A DNA stretch of 64,000 bases from Pseudoscleropodium purum (taxonomy: Eukaryota > Streptophyta > Bryopsida > Hypnales > Brachytheciaceae), in NCBI GenBank assembly GCA_963969395.1, contig OZ017803.1, forward strand, positions 310,001 through 374,000, in the 5' to 3' direction. Position numbers and translations under genes: made by a program. The notes under the pieces were generated by a model. It did no database searches, was not told the origin of the DNA, and saw only the letters and a list, made by a program, of their open reading frames with translations. Below are positions 50,987 through 62,588 of this stretch, piece after piece; position 1 is the stretch's first letter; each line of letters opens with the position of its first letter.

Positions 50987-53900
50987 TTAGATATTGTCTA
51001 ACTCAGATGCACTGAGTTCAAAATAAAAACATACTCTAGGGTCATAAGATCTATGAGGTGATAGAGAACATGAAGAAGAATTAGATGAAACATTAGTATA
51101 AGCCAATGCTAAATCTTTAGCATAAACAGGGAGGCCACGGGGACTAAGAGAAGGACTTCTAAGAAATTCAAGGTACCGATAAAAAGGCAAGGGTTGCCTT
51201 GGTAATGGATTCATCCAACTACAAACAACAAACTATATATTAGAGTATGTAGTAACAAATTAAAATACAAATTTTTGAATTTATAACTAAAGTTGTTGAA
51301 AAACAAAAACAAAAACAAAACTTACTTACATAAGTCAAGTAGTGCAACGTCTTCAATTGGAGAGTCATCATCAATTTCCATACCATCATATAAAGTAGAA
51401 TCAAGAGTCTTGGAGACGCTTATAGGTGTTTGAAGAGGCTTTAGTACCTCTTCAAAGAGTTTGGCATCACTTTCCAATGCTAGAATATGGCGATTAAAAG
51501 AATGAGCCGCTTTAATAGAAGAACCTACATGAAACATAATACAAAATTATGAAGACATCAAAATTGAAGTGTAGATACAACAATCAAATATAAAATAGAG
51601 AAAAAAGTAATTGAAAATCGTAGTGAACAATACCTGTAGAGGCAGTCATGTCTGCCACAATGCTGCTTATAAGACTCAAGCCATAAATAAAAAGCTTCAT
51701 TAAAACCTTTGACTTCTCTTTAGCACCCCTCCATGGTTTGCCATCTTCTTTTCTACATAATTGGGTTGTTGTAGTAATGGAGTTGAAGAGAACGTCGTCT
51801 ATGCTTAAATCAACCTCGGTCATGGAAGGATCAACAGTAATGACAAGCTCCTGAGGTTGTCTTGCAATAGAAGAGGCAAATGATCGAATCAACAACAAAA
51901 CCTTAAACTTCAAAGTCTGGAAATCAAAATCAAATGAGAAAGTGTACATAAAATTTAAAAAAATGCAATAAAAGTTGAATCAAAGCTAAAAATGAAAATT
52001 TAAAATGCTACTTACATTTTTAGATGGGTTTGTAGGATTTGCCAAATGTTAGTAGTTAATGATGGTCCACTATTCCTTGATCTTTAACTTGTAGTTTTTG
52101 AAGAATCCTACCACTTCTCTTTTCACCATAGAACTGTTAGGATAAAATAGAAGGAATGTTCCATCATCATGAAGATAGGTAAGTGAAAAGGCCATCATTA
52201 TAGTCAAAAAACTTGGAATGTTGGCATTCCAAGGCGGAATAAGAGATGGCGGATCTGAAACCCCTGGAATTGGAAGACCATCTGGATATTCTGCAATGAT
52301 GAGATCCACGGCAAGTCTGTTTTGCAGTTTGCTATCAAAGAAAAACTCTCTGCCTTTACCAACCTACAAAGAGAAATTTGAAAAAGTTCATCTCAATTAA
52401 TGATTGAAGGTGTAAAAGCCACAAAACATTAAGAATTAAAAGACATGAATTATATACAACATGTAAGGTTTCATAACAAGAAAGTATGAATTAAAAAAGA
52501 AACCCAATAATACGAATGAACTCACTTTTGATAGAAAAGTCACAATGTCATCATATGATACTTCAAATGTACCATTCTTCTTTTCCTCGACAATTCTAAC
52601 AAATGAATCATTTAAGATTAAATCCAAATATGTATGATTTGTAGACAAAGGAGTCGAAGTACTCATCATACCTTTAAACTTGGAAGGTAGCTCAAAGATA
52701 AGAGAAGAAATTGACACCAAAACCACGGGAGTAGAAACTAGCTTTTGCTGCTTTGAAGGAGGAGGTACTACCTCAACATTTGAAGAAGATGGCTCAGTAA
52801 CAACAAGGTTCTTGAGAGTGTCTTGAATTGAAACATCTTCATCAGAATCATCAACTTGAACCACTAACTTCTTTGTCTTTGCCTTTGTCTTCTTGGGTTT
52901 CTTGGCTGCATCTTTGTCCATTGTTTTAGGAACATCTACAACTATACCTCTGAGAGTAGGTTCAATAGAATCTTGAAGTACAATGTCAAAAGTAGGAGGT
53001 TTTTTAAAGGGACAATCCAAATACCATCCATACTTATCTAAATGTATGGGATCCCAAGACTTCATAATCCCCTCAGTGAACATGCACTCTTTACTTTCTT
53101 TGTTCAAATAATTTACAAAAAAAATAAGAGATTTAGAGATGGCTTTAGTAGGAAAAATGACATATTTGAAGTACCTATACAAAATCCTTTGCATAGTTGA
53201 TTTGAAGTTGAGTTGCTTGTCAATCTTATAATTCTTGTGGATTCCCTTATCTACAGCAAATTCACAAAAGAAGGCAGTATCCTACAACAATATGCGCATT
53301 ATCTCCACATAATAAAAAATAATGGGCAAATGATCCATACCATCTGGAAGATAGTTAACAGACACTTCAAGATCAGCCACTATAACATCAAAAAGCTTTT
53401 TGTCTCAATAGCCAACTGCCACATATAAAATTTCAATTAGAAGAATTTAACAATTGAATGAAGAACAAAAAAACAATAGTAAAAAAATAAGAAAAAAAGA
53501 GAAGTACTGACCTGAGTCCACCATGTAGCTTTATGAAGCCACTCAAAGAAATCAATGTCGTTGAATTTTTGTTTAAGGAATTTGAGAGCTTTACGAAGAA
53601 GGGAAGACTTATTCCATCTTTCTAGCCACTTGACCTTCATGGAAGTGTCCATTGTTGAAGTTGCCAACATTCACAATTTTTTTTGAGTCATCTCTGGATT
53701 GTCATCATGAGTTTTATAGTAATATTTCACTTGCTCCAAGAATGCTATCGAGTGCTTCGAATTTGCAATGGGGAGTTTCTTCTTCATTTCTAAATGAGAA
53801 GCTACCTTTACCTTGTCAATTGCTTTGAAAATCCATTCATAAATTGTTGTTGGAGTCCAATCTATTGAATTGGAATACTTCTCATAAAATTTTCTTTGAG

Positions 53901-55042
53901 CAATAGCAGCAACATCTTCCAATTCTTGCTGCATAAAAAAATGATATATGAGAATAAGAAAAATTGCATATGATGACAAATGTTATGTATGTTAGAGCAA
54001 CCTAATATTAACTAAAATAACCAAAATAAAAATTTAAAGATTGGATTCAAATACAAAATAGTAAAAAAAATATTAAAAATGAACCTGATATAAGACTTCA
54101 TTAAGAGACTCAATAGTAAGAGTGAACCAAGTCCTCTATTTTGACTTTTGCTTAGCTTCAGCTACAATAAAATCCTCTTTGTAGACAAGGTTTTCAAAAT
54201 ATGAGAGTGGTTGTCCATCAATATTTTAAATGCGATAAAGCTTTTAAACAAGATTGATAGAAATATGGGATTTTTGGTTTCTCCTATCAAAACAAAATTC
54301 ATTGTATTAAAATGTACGAAGTAAACATCAAACCAATAAGAAAGTAGAATATTAAGAATTACAATGGTCCAAACCAAACAAGCTTGAAAGACTAAGTAGT
54401 AAAATAAAATCAGATTTGATAATGAAATAGAAGAGATTACTAATTGACTTCATGCAATACTGCCAATATAGTTGCAATGTCACCTTTGACTTTCAAAACA
54501 ATAATTTTAACAGCATAATGCTATGTAAAGTCATTGACATGATCACGGTTGATAATAGGCAACCATGTTTATAAATGGTGGTTGTCATTCCACACCATGA
54601 ACATCTTGTCAAAAAAAACTTTGAGATCTTCATCATTTTGCAATTCTTTCTCAAATGCAGCATTAGCCCACAGCCAATTGTCACTCCATGATTTCACAAT
54701 ATTATCCGTGACGTCAATTGTCTTCCCTTCATTATTTTTCAAAGCCACATAAAAATTCCATTCCCCTCCATGTAACTCTAAGTAACAAAGTGTGCAACTA
54801 GATTCATGACATCATTCTTCAAAAAAGGTCTTACAACCAGTAAAGAAATCATATGACACAAAGGAATATTGATTTTTGATTTCGCTCATGGTTGATACCT
54901 CAACCGCTCAAGACAAGAAGAAATGTTGACAGTCTCCTTCTTTAATAAGCTATGCAATTCTACCTCCAACTGATCTTTAGAAAGAGGTTGAAGTAAAGCA
55001 CCTAATCCTCATGCTTGTAGATCTTCTGGAGTCAACATCTCT
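50987..55042 (-). pseudogene. Permuted SAM-methyltransferase-like gene, multi-exon, decayed
   Basis: Minus-strand exons with good splice sites can be followed from about 55042 to 50987. The best are about 55042-54425, 54295-54086, 53935-53514, about 53282-52525, 52363-52016, 51916-51634, 51524-51320 and 51227-50987. Exon 52363-52016 holds a motif-IV-like strand (AVDLIIAEYPDGLPIPG, then LHDDGTFLLFYPN and WTIINY). Exons 51916-51634 and 51524-51320 join in phase to give a motif-I-like VADMTASTGSSIKAAHS followed by FNRHILALESDAKLFEEVL. Motif IV before motif I is the beta-class order of bacterial-type N6A/N4C DNA methyltransferases. The middle exon has a charged Lys-rich linker (PKKTKAKTKK). Stops at 52070-52072, 52049-52051 and 53671-53673, with others in the first exon plus a frameshift there, make it a pseudogene. 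Substrate and family are not established. Confidence 0.62.
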
Positions 55043-55113
55043 GAAATGACATGTAAATGAAGATTAGAAGAAGTTGAAGCTTCTTATATGTATTGTAGAA
55101 TATGTAATTGAAT

Positions 55114-56285
55114 ACCTCAACGGTTAATAGTTGAGGTGTAGAAAGACTAAAAAATTTCAACATTAGAGCAATTTCCACCAAAACACAAAAGCCAATCTAA
55201 GTCTCTAAAAGCGTGGCCGTTAACGGCTGGGGTGTAGAAGGGTTGAAAAATTTCAGCATTAGAGCAATTTCCGCCAAAACACAAAAGCAAATCTAAGTTT
55301 ATAAAAGCATGGCCATTAACAGCTAGGGTGTAGAAAGACTAAAAAATTTCGACATTTGAGAAATTTCAACCATAATACAAAAGCAAATCTAAGTCTCTAA
55401 AAGCATGGCCGTTAACAACTGTGGTGTAGAGGGGTTGAAAAATTTCAACATTAAAGCAATTTCAACTCAAACATAAAAACAAATCTAAGTGTCTAAAAGC
55501 ATAGCCGTTAATGGCTAGGGTATAGTAAGGCTCCAAAATTTCAGCATTAAACAAATATGTAGCATCTAATGAAGAAAATTTGAGTCTTTAAAAGTATAGA
55601 TGTTAACAGCTAGGGTGTAGGAAGGTACTAAAAATTTGAGCATTAAAGCAATTTCAGCCATGTAGTGAAGCACATTTGAGCCTCCAAAACTATGGCCATT
55701 AATGACTGGGGGTCTATGAGGGTTGAAAATTTCAGCAATGAATTAGTTTTTGAGAAAATGGAGGAATACATTTGAGCCTTCAAAAGCGTGGCCATTAATG
55801 GCTAGGGGTCTAGGAGGGCTAAAAATATTAGTAGTGAATTAGTTTTTAAGAAAATGGAGGAACACATTTGAGCCTTTAAAAGCGTGGCCGTTAACGGCTG
55901 GGGGTCTAGGAGGGTTGAAAATATTAGTAGTGAACTAGTTTTTAAGAAAACGGAGGAACACATTTGAGCCTCTAAAAGTGTGGCCATCAACGGTTGGAGG
56001 TCTAGGAGGGCTAAAAATATCAATAGTGAACTAGTTTTTGAGAAAAGACAAGAACACATTTGAGCCTCCGAAAGCATAGCTGTTAATAGCTAGAGGTCTA
56101 GGAAGGCTAAAAATATCAATAGTGAACTAATTTTTGAGAAAACTTAGAAATTCATTTGAGCCTCCAAAAGCATGGCCGTTAATGATTGGGGGTTTAGGAG
56201 GGCTTACAAATTTCAACAGTGAACTACTCAAACATATCAAGGAAAAAAATTTGCATCCCAAAAGTGTAGTCACTCATGGCTAGAG
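55114..56285. repeat. 96-bp tandem array (about 13 units), continued at 56654-56775
   Basis: The core GC(G/A)TGGCCGTTAACGGC(T) with GGGGTGTAG or GGGGTCTAG recurs at 55211, 55307, 55403, 55499, 55594, 55690, 55786, 55882, 55978, 56074, 56170 and 56264, a spacing of 96 bp with only three one- or two-base exceptions, plus an older unit near 55114. Two further units lie at 56654 and 56750, exactly 96 bp apart, beyond the miniature hAT insertion. Best-preserved units carry the 12-bp palindrome GCCGTTAACGGC. The array lies between the two divergent genes of the Mutator-like element. Because 96 is a multiple of three, long minus-strand frames with a 32-residue repeat run through parts of it (for example 55802-56077), probably without meaning. 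Confidence 0.92.
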
Positions 56286-56294
56286 TATTCTAGT

Positions 56295-56614
56295 CAGGGT
56301 TGATAGGACAGTCGGACATCCGGGACGTCCGGACGCGGACGCTGACATTCGCGGTCCCGGTGGACGCAACGTCCGCCGGGACCGCCCCGTCTGCCTATCC
56401 CCCCGTCCGCCCGGTTACAGCCGTCCGATCGACACGCGGACTGATGTGGTCCGCATGATCTGGGCGTCCACCTCGGGCCGTCCACCCTGCCCGTCCGCCC
56501 CGCCTTCTGACGGCGAAAGGGACGCTGCGTCTGTTGGCGTCCGTGAGGACGGACGTCCGGACGTCCGGGTTACGGACGCTATTTTGGGGTGGACGTACTG
56601 ATTTGTCAACCCTG
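56295..56614 (+). mobile_element. Miniature non-autonomous hAT element (copy C)
   Basis: The 320-bp element runs from CAGGGTTGATAGGACAGTCG to GATTTGTCAACCCTG and is flanked by a perfect 8-bp duplication ATTCTAGT (56287-56294, 56615-56622). Ends and interior closely match copy B. It has inserted into a unit of the 96-bp array, so it is younger than the array. CpG-rich throughout; the open frames in it are not genes. Confidence 0.95.
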
Positions 56615-56735
56615 ATTCTAGTACTGGAAACCCTAAATTGAAATCTGAAGAAAGCGTGGCTATTAACGACTGTCCATTGTAAAGTCCAAAAAAATAAGAG
56701 CATTTCAGCAAATTGTAATCTAACATGAAAGCAAA

Positions 56736-56936
56736 CTAAAGCTTACAAACCATAGCTGTTAATGGCTGGGTCCAAGAAGGCAATCCAAAATCAAGCGACA
56801 CATCTGAATTTGCTTCATTCCGTATTGTTGCTATCCCGTCATTTGCTTTGTTTATTAGTTCTCCATGCCTTCCTTGCCGCTTAAACTCTGCTGCAACTTC
56901 CCCTTCCTCCATGGTAGTAGCTTTCCCTTCCTCCAT
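56736..56936 (-). pseudogene. Possible N-terminal exon of the methyltransferase-like gene
   Basis: A minus-strand ATG frame with an acidic start (MEEGKATTMEEGEVAAEF) runs into SWTQPLTAM, where the DNA is already the first unit of the 96-bp array and a GT follows. Position upstream on the same strand suggests a first exon separated from the exon at about 55042 by the array. The link is inference only; no shared domain supports it. Confidence 0.3.
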
Positions 56937-57239
56937 TGATTCTTCTTCTTCCTCCTTGTCGAAATGTTACCTTGGCACTTTCGGAGGCAACATAAGGTTT
57001 AGGTTGAAATTAGTCTCCAAAAAAAAGCAAAAAAAATAAGGAAGAGATTGGTAGATATACCTCAAAAGAATCTTCTAAATAACTTCTTCAATTTTGAAGA
57101 TTTTAAGCCAAAAAAATTTATACCCATAGATTCTACAGGTCAGATTCACTCCAATTTTTTTCAAGATTTTTGGACACTTCAACAATTTTACAAAAATCGG
57201 CAAAAATTGCTAAAAATAAAAGTGTTGGATTTTGACTAA

Positions 57240-58455
57240 AATTCTTTGAAATTGGAAGATTTCAAAAAAGATTCCAAGATGCTGTTTTAAATTTTAGGCC
57301 ATAAAAGATTCAATATGTATCCGTTTTTTACATTTTATACATCGTTGAAATTGGGCTTTTGATGCACAAAAATGATGCAAAGTTGCTAAATCTGTATCTA
57401 AGAAATAATTTCATATGCATACAAAAGTAATGGCACTTGGGATAGTTATTTCCTTACCATTTCCTTTGTACTTCTAAGATTTGCCTCCAATTCCGATGCT
57501 AGTAGTGCTTATTGTTCTTCTTGTTCTTGCTCTTTTTCTTCCTCTTCCTCTTCTTTGTTAATGTATTGATCCCAATCACAACAACTAGAGGTAAAACTTG
57601 GTTCAGCTTCACATAAAATGGATTCAACCTCTACGATATTTTTCCTACTTGCTTCACATGAAACAATACCTTCATATGTTAAATTCCTTGTTGTGTCTAA
57701 CAAATCAACTATAGTGATTCGAGGCAACCGTCTAATCATTCTAGCCCTTAACAATTACCTTCCACTCGAATAATGAAAGCTACTTTTCCTCTTTCTATTT
57801 TTCCTACCTTCATTTGAAATGTCCAATGCTAACAATGGAAGAGATAAGTTTTCATGCATCTGAAATAATCAACTAGCAATGCATTACAATATCAACGTCT
57901 TTAAAACTACATCACAGACACTCTTTAGAACATGCATTTCTACATACTACTTCATTCTACTCTGCAAGATTTTATATTCTAAGAGACTTTAGAAACTCTT
58001 CTTTACACGATTTAAATTCTATTTCATTACTAACTAATGGTTTACGTGGTTTGCTATTAATAACATAATCAAATACAAGATTCTTAAGCAGTCTCCAAAT
58101 ATGAAATTACAATTGCAAGCATGTGGTGAATCACCATCTCGTATCAGTGCCCATTCATGCATTACTAATATGGTCTTAAAAAGATCGATATGTCATTTTT
58201 TAATTAATGCCATGCAGTACGTTGCCTTCCCTATTTCCATTTCAAATATTCTTCATATACTTTTCTCTATATCAAATCTTTATATGATATGTAATAACAA
58301 GCCCTCACATTATCAATCCAAATTCCAATTTCAATTCATCCATTTGGAATGATCCTTCTTTATATTCACAACCTTTGCACTTTCAAATATAATTGCTTGC
58401 TTCTTCTTCCTTTTCAGTGTTATTGCTTGCTCATTTATTTCTTTAATGCTTCGTT
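57240..58455. other. Spacer between divergent genes; one small acidic frame
   Basis: Mostly AT-rich. A minus-strand frame at 57509-57739 (from the ATG; IRRLPRITIVDLLDTTRN, ending in an EEEEEEKEQEQ tail) has some protein-like character but no recognised family. It may be an upstream exon of the minus-strand gene or chance. This region would hold the promoters of both divergent genes. Confidence 0.35.
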
Positions 58456-61400
58456 ATGGCTAGTATTGTCGCTAGAGGTCATGAGGTCCAATTTGTTTTA
58501 CCCTTAGGGAATGAAGGTTACATACATGTACTTTCTCATCTCTTTTATATCCGCTTTAGATTCTCCCCCTCTTCTATCATTGTAGAAGAAGAAATTCAAG
58601 GTGACTATAGTGTTGTTAAAGAAACTATCTTGCAGGCAAGATGTAGTGATCAAGAAAAATTCTATTGGCGTCTTCCAACAAGACGCTATAAAGTTTACGG
58701 TCTCTTGTTTGAATTTTTGCCAATTTCGACTCAAATACAAACACCTATTTTTGATTAGTCCAATGTTAAACTCCCATTATTACGACTAGTAAAGGTAGAG
58801 TTTTTAGATAGTGGATGTTCCCAAAATGATATTTTGTTCATCGTCAACAATGTCAAATGCAAGTTTCCAGTCATAGAGTTATCTAGTGATTCGGAAGGCG
58901 AGATTCCAATTAAAGCTTGTCAACCTTCTTCTTCAAATGCTACTTTGCCATCCACAGTGGATTCATTCATTCCTACTACCTTCCGCACTATTCCTAGTAG
59001 TCCTACATCGTCTAGATTTTTTTGTCCTCCTCTCCCTCCCAATCATTACAATTCTCTAAGTGTATTACGGTGCCTTTGCAAATTGTCTTCTATGCCCAGA
59101 TCACAAAATGAACTTGCCCAAATTGATTTTGATTCCATTGAATATCAGAAAGTCCAGTTTCTCCCGCCTCGTTTTGATGGGAATGTTCTCTTCGAATTGC
59201 CGCCATGTCGTGGATTTACATGTGAGGCTAGAGGTATAGAAGGCATGGATAAGCAATATGATGGTCACGCATGGTGTCGCACCATGACGTCTAACATTCA
59301 TAATGACTTAGGTTTAAAGTTCAGAAAGTCGCTTTGTATTGGGCATTTGATTTGTAAGAATCTAAAATGTGACTATTGCACACAAGCTTTGAAAAGTAAC
59401 AAAATTGAGTGGATTGGAACTACCAGACATCCTTTTAGCCTAATTCAAATTCCTTCACCAGATTCTACTGTGCTTTGTAAAGTTTGTAGACAATCTCCTA
59501 CTTGCTTTAATCTAAGTAACTCAAGAATATATTACATACTTAGAAGTGGAGATTTGTCACGTGCATGCGTCCATTTGAGTGTCCATTCACATCTAGTTGT
59601 TGATGGCTAATGTAGAGAGTCTTTTGAAGCAATCATTGGATTGATTGCTTACGAAGTGGTTAGAACTCCAACTGCCAAAACTTCCGCTATCACCATGGCG
59701 GCAAGTAAAGAATTCCTTGATACATTTTTTATTCATAATGGACTAGGACCAAAGGAGATGCTTCATGCCGTTAGAGAATGTTATGGATAAATTCTAGCTC
59801 TTTAGCTCACCAATGTACGCAATATGATATCTTCTTTTCGAAGCAACAATAAGGGTGGTGGCAAAATTGATTGAATTCTTAACATAAAGGAACGTGCCAA
59901 AATGGAGTATATCCACAATAGTGTGCTTCCTGAACAAGGACAAGAAAAAGTCTATTTGTTCAAAATGCTTGTAGATGGACCTAGTAGTGGAGTTGATCTC
60001 ATACAACAAATGCAATCAGGTGGTGACCTCAAGAATTGCTTTATTATGTTTGATCATGTAAAGAGGGTGAAATTATGGACAACTATTGCTTGTCATGTCT
60101 ATGACTCTACTTATTGCAAAGTCATGACTATCGCCATTTGTGATATGCAAATTGAAGGCACCAAAGGCCAAATCATTTTTTGGCATTGCTTGAATAAAGT
60201 TATGGTACAAAATAGAAGATCAAATTCAACCTTCAAGGGATTTATATGTGATAGTGCTCAAGCCAAATTTAATGCAGTTCGCATTGTATATGGGTCAGAG
60301 GATCCAACTGTTCCAATAGTGGATAGTGAAAGGACCTATTTATTTCATTAGACAACAAGTATGCACAAGTACATAGAGAAGCTAATAGCCAAAGAGTTCC
60401 AATACCAACATATCTGACTCTGTAAGTAATACAAGGATGCAATATTAATGTTTGAAGCATACAAGATGTATTTAGAAATTAAAGCTTAGTGGTACTCCTT
60501 TGGAGATGCGTCAGAATCAACAATTTATGAACTTGAGGATTGGCTCACATTTTAGCATTTTCGATATTGTCAATGGGGTGAATTCATGGAAATGGTATGA
60601 CCTTTTATCTACTTTTATTTTTTCCTTATTTTTTATTCTAAACAATAAACCATTTGAATAATGACTTCATTGATCATTTTTGCAGAAATTGACAATAGAG
60701 GAACTAGCAAACATTCCAACGTGTAACCTGGCAAAAACAGTGCACAACAAATGGATGCAAGCTTCTGGCAAACGCGAGTTTGACTTGTTTGTTGCTATGT
60801 GCGATGATTGGGTTCAAGCCTTTATATAGATGACCAACTATAGAGCTTATCTTTGTAGGGGCCTTTTTGAGAAAGGCCTTTTTAAAGAAGATTTGAAATT
60901 AAAGAGAGCATGGCATCTGGAGATGAAAAGAAAATTGTAGACGCACTCAGTGAGATGTTTAGAACGAAAGACATTTGTACTTGAATTCCACACTTGGAAG
61001 GAGAAGAGGTATTTCGATCTAGCAAAAGAAAATTGGATCTTCCAATTGATTCTGAAGGTGATTCTCATCATCTTGACAAGATGAACTTCTCTCATCTTTG
61101 GGTTCAAACTAGATTAGCCATTGCTAGAGTGCAACTTGGGACTACCGTTGAAGAGTTTAACATAGTTATATCCCATACTCAATCTAGGGTAGAAATGGAT
61201 TGCAATATATCAGAATGGCATATAACAAGAATTTCATACAAGTCAAGGAAACAATGTCACACCATTCAAAAATATATACAAGCCAAATGCAAGCTATTGA
61301 TTGTTAGGCATGGTAAATTCATTATTGCTTCTACTTACAAAGGGTAGAAGCATGAATATAAGGGTACAATAGTTCAAACCAAGGATTTTTGGTTTTGTGC

Positions 61401-62067
61401 TGACCAAATTGCACGACGTATTATGGGACCTAAGCGTTCCCATGTTCTTATCCAACCTAAGATCCCTGAGGTTTGGCTTGTTCTCACAAATACCAACTTT
61501 ACTCGTATTGAAATCATAGAGCTTGAAGAAGTTGACTTCCGTTTACAATCTAGTGTGCCAATGTCACCTCGACATGTATTCACCTCCTCTAAGATATTTG
61601 AGCCTATGCTTTGGATTCATCTTCAACCAACACATGCTAAAAGAATCCCCTCCATTCGGAATAGAAAACAAGTTCAGCAGAGTAGTAAGGCCCTCACTAA
61701 AAATCACCACAACCAATAGAAAAGTGCAAGGAATGTTACTACAAGTATAACTGGAGTGAATTTCCTTCCTTATCCTAGACTTGGGGCTATTATTACACTT
61801 TCATTTAGAATTGAGCCTAACCAAAAGATTTATAACATTACACTCTGTAATTTTCCATCTTGTACTTTTTCCCATTATGGAAGTATGACTGGAACCTCCA
61901 TTGGAAAGTGCAGCATGTACATAAATTGCAAACACCTTTATTACATCTTTCGTTATTTTTGCAAATTAGATTATAAGATAGATACATTCATCCACGTTCC
62001 TATCCTTAGCTTAAATGAAGTGAAGCAAGTACTTTTTGGAGCTAGGATCATCAAGACATGTGAGTGA
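58456..62067 (+). pseudogene. MULE-like (DDE) transposase, highly degenerate
   Basis: A chain of plus-strand fragments reads as one large protein broken by many stops and frameshifts, with at least one intron (donor at about 58515, acceptor near 58586). The longest intact piece runs to 59610 and contains Cys/His-rich segments (GHLICKNLKCDYC, VCRQSPTC) like an N-terminal zinc-binding region. The piece 59902-60351 has the transposase-like core: FIMFDHVKRVKLWTTIACHV (acidic residue at 60052), CDMQIEGT, and GFICDSAQAKFNAVRIVYG (acidic residue at 60250), ending before a Trp/His-rich region. Near 61860-61950 CTFSHYG...CSMYINCKHLYYIF resembles a SWIM zinc finger, which often follows the MULE catalytic domain. 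Assignment to MULE is by these features, from memory. Confidence 0.62.
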
Positions 62068-62530
62068 GTAAGTTAATTGATAGATATTAGTATGATATGA
62101 AGTAAATACGTAGATATGTAATACTAATATATTATCTTCAAAATTCCCAAATTTCAATAGCAAAATCTTATATTTAAATTCCAATGTGTATTCACTTCTA
62201 CAATGAAAAGATATTTTATTATGTACACAATTTTTGGCATCCTATGATATTTTTATTACATTTGTCTTCCTCCCATCTTTAGATTTGATTCTAAATTACT
62301 TGTATTCTCACTTCATCAATCCACTTTGGGACAGCCTCTTAAAATGTAATATAAATTTTAAAACATCCAATAATACCAACTTCCCAAGGTTTAGATTTCA
62401 AATCCACGGTTATAGATCATGTGGTAATAGGTCAAAAAAATTTAATTCAAAAAATTTTGTTGAAAAAAAATTAATATTTTAATTTTTTTAAAGAAAAATT
62501 TGAAATTACATCATATTTTAAATTTTTAAA
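62068..62530. other. AT-rich 3' flank inside the element's right end
   Basis: No gene seen; the segment joins the transposase relic to the GTGAGC-type terminal cluster at 62531-62588. Confidence 0.4.
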
Positions 62531-62588
62531 CTCTAAGCTCACACAATCCTTGCTCACTGCTCTTAAGCTCACGCTCACACGCTAGCGT
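62531..62588 (-). repeat. GCTCAC cluster, right end of the Mutator-like element
   Basis: Inverted counterpart of 49981-50036 with GCTCAC words at 62537, 62552, 62567 and 62573; cut at 62588 by the Copia LTR. Confidence 0.6.

Larger units (their letters stand above)
49976..62588. mobile_element. Probable giant Mutator-like element with methyltransferase-like cargo
   Basis: A GTGAGC-rich cluster at 49981-50036 and its inverted counterpart at 62531-62588 share the 13-mer TGTGAGCGTGAGC (49991-50003; inverted at 62567-62579), each preceded on the outer side by CTAG and followed inward by AT-rich DNA. Between them lie two divergent, decayed multi-exon genes: a methyltransferase-like gene (minus) and a MULE-like transposase (plus), with a 96-bp tandem array between. 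The right end is cut by a Copia element whose duplication AGCGT abuts it, so the outermost right terminus and any target duplication lie beyond the window. Alternatively two separate elements happen to sit side by side. The coordinates are the visible extent only. Confidence 0.5.

Noticed and set aside
55802..56077. A 32-residue-repeat protein encoded by the 96-bp array
   Set aside because: Stops occur in other units in the same frame, there is no start or splice context, and 96 being a multiple of three makes open repeats easy to obtain.
55114..56775. CRISPR array
   Set aside because: The whole 96-bp unit repeats, with no unique spacers, in a plant nuclear context.
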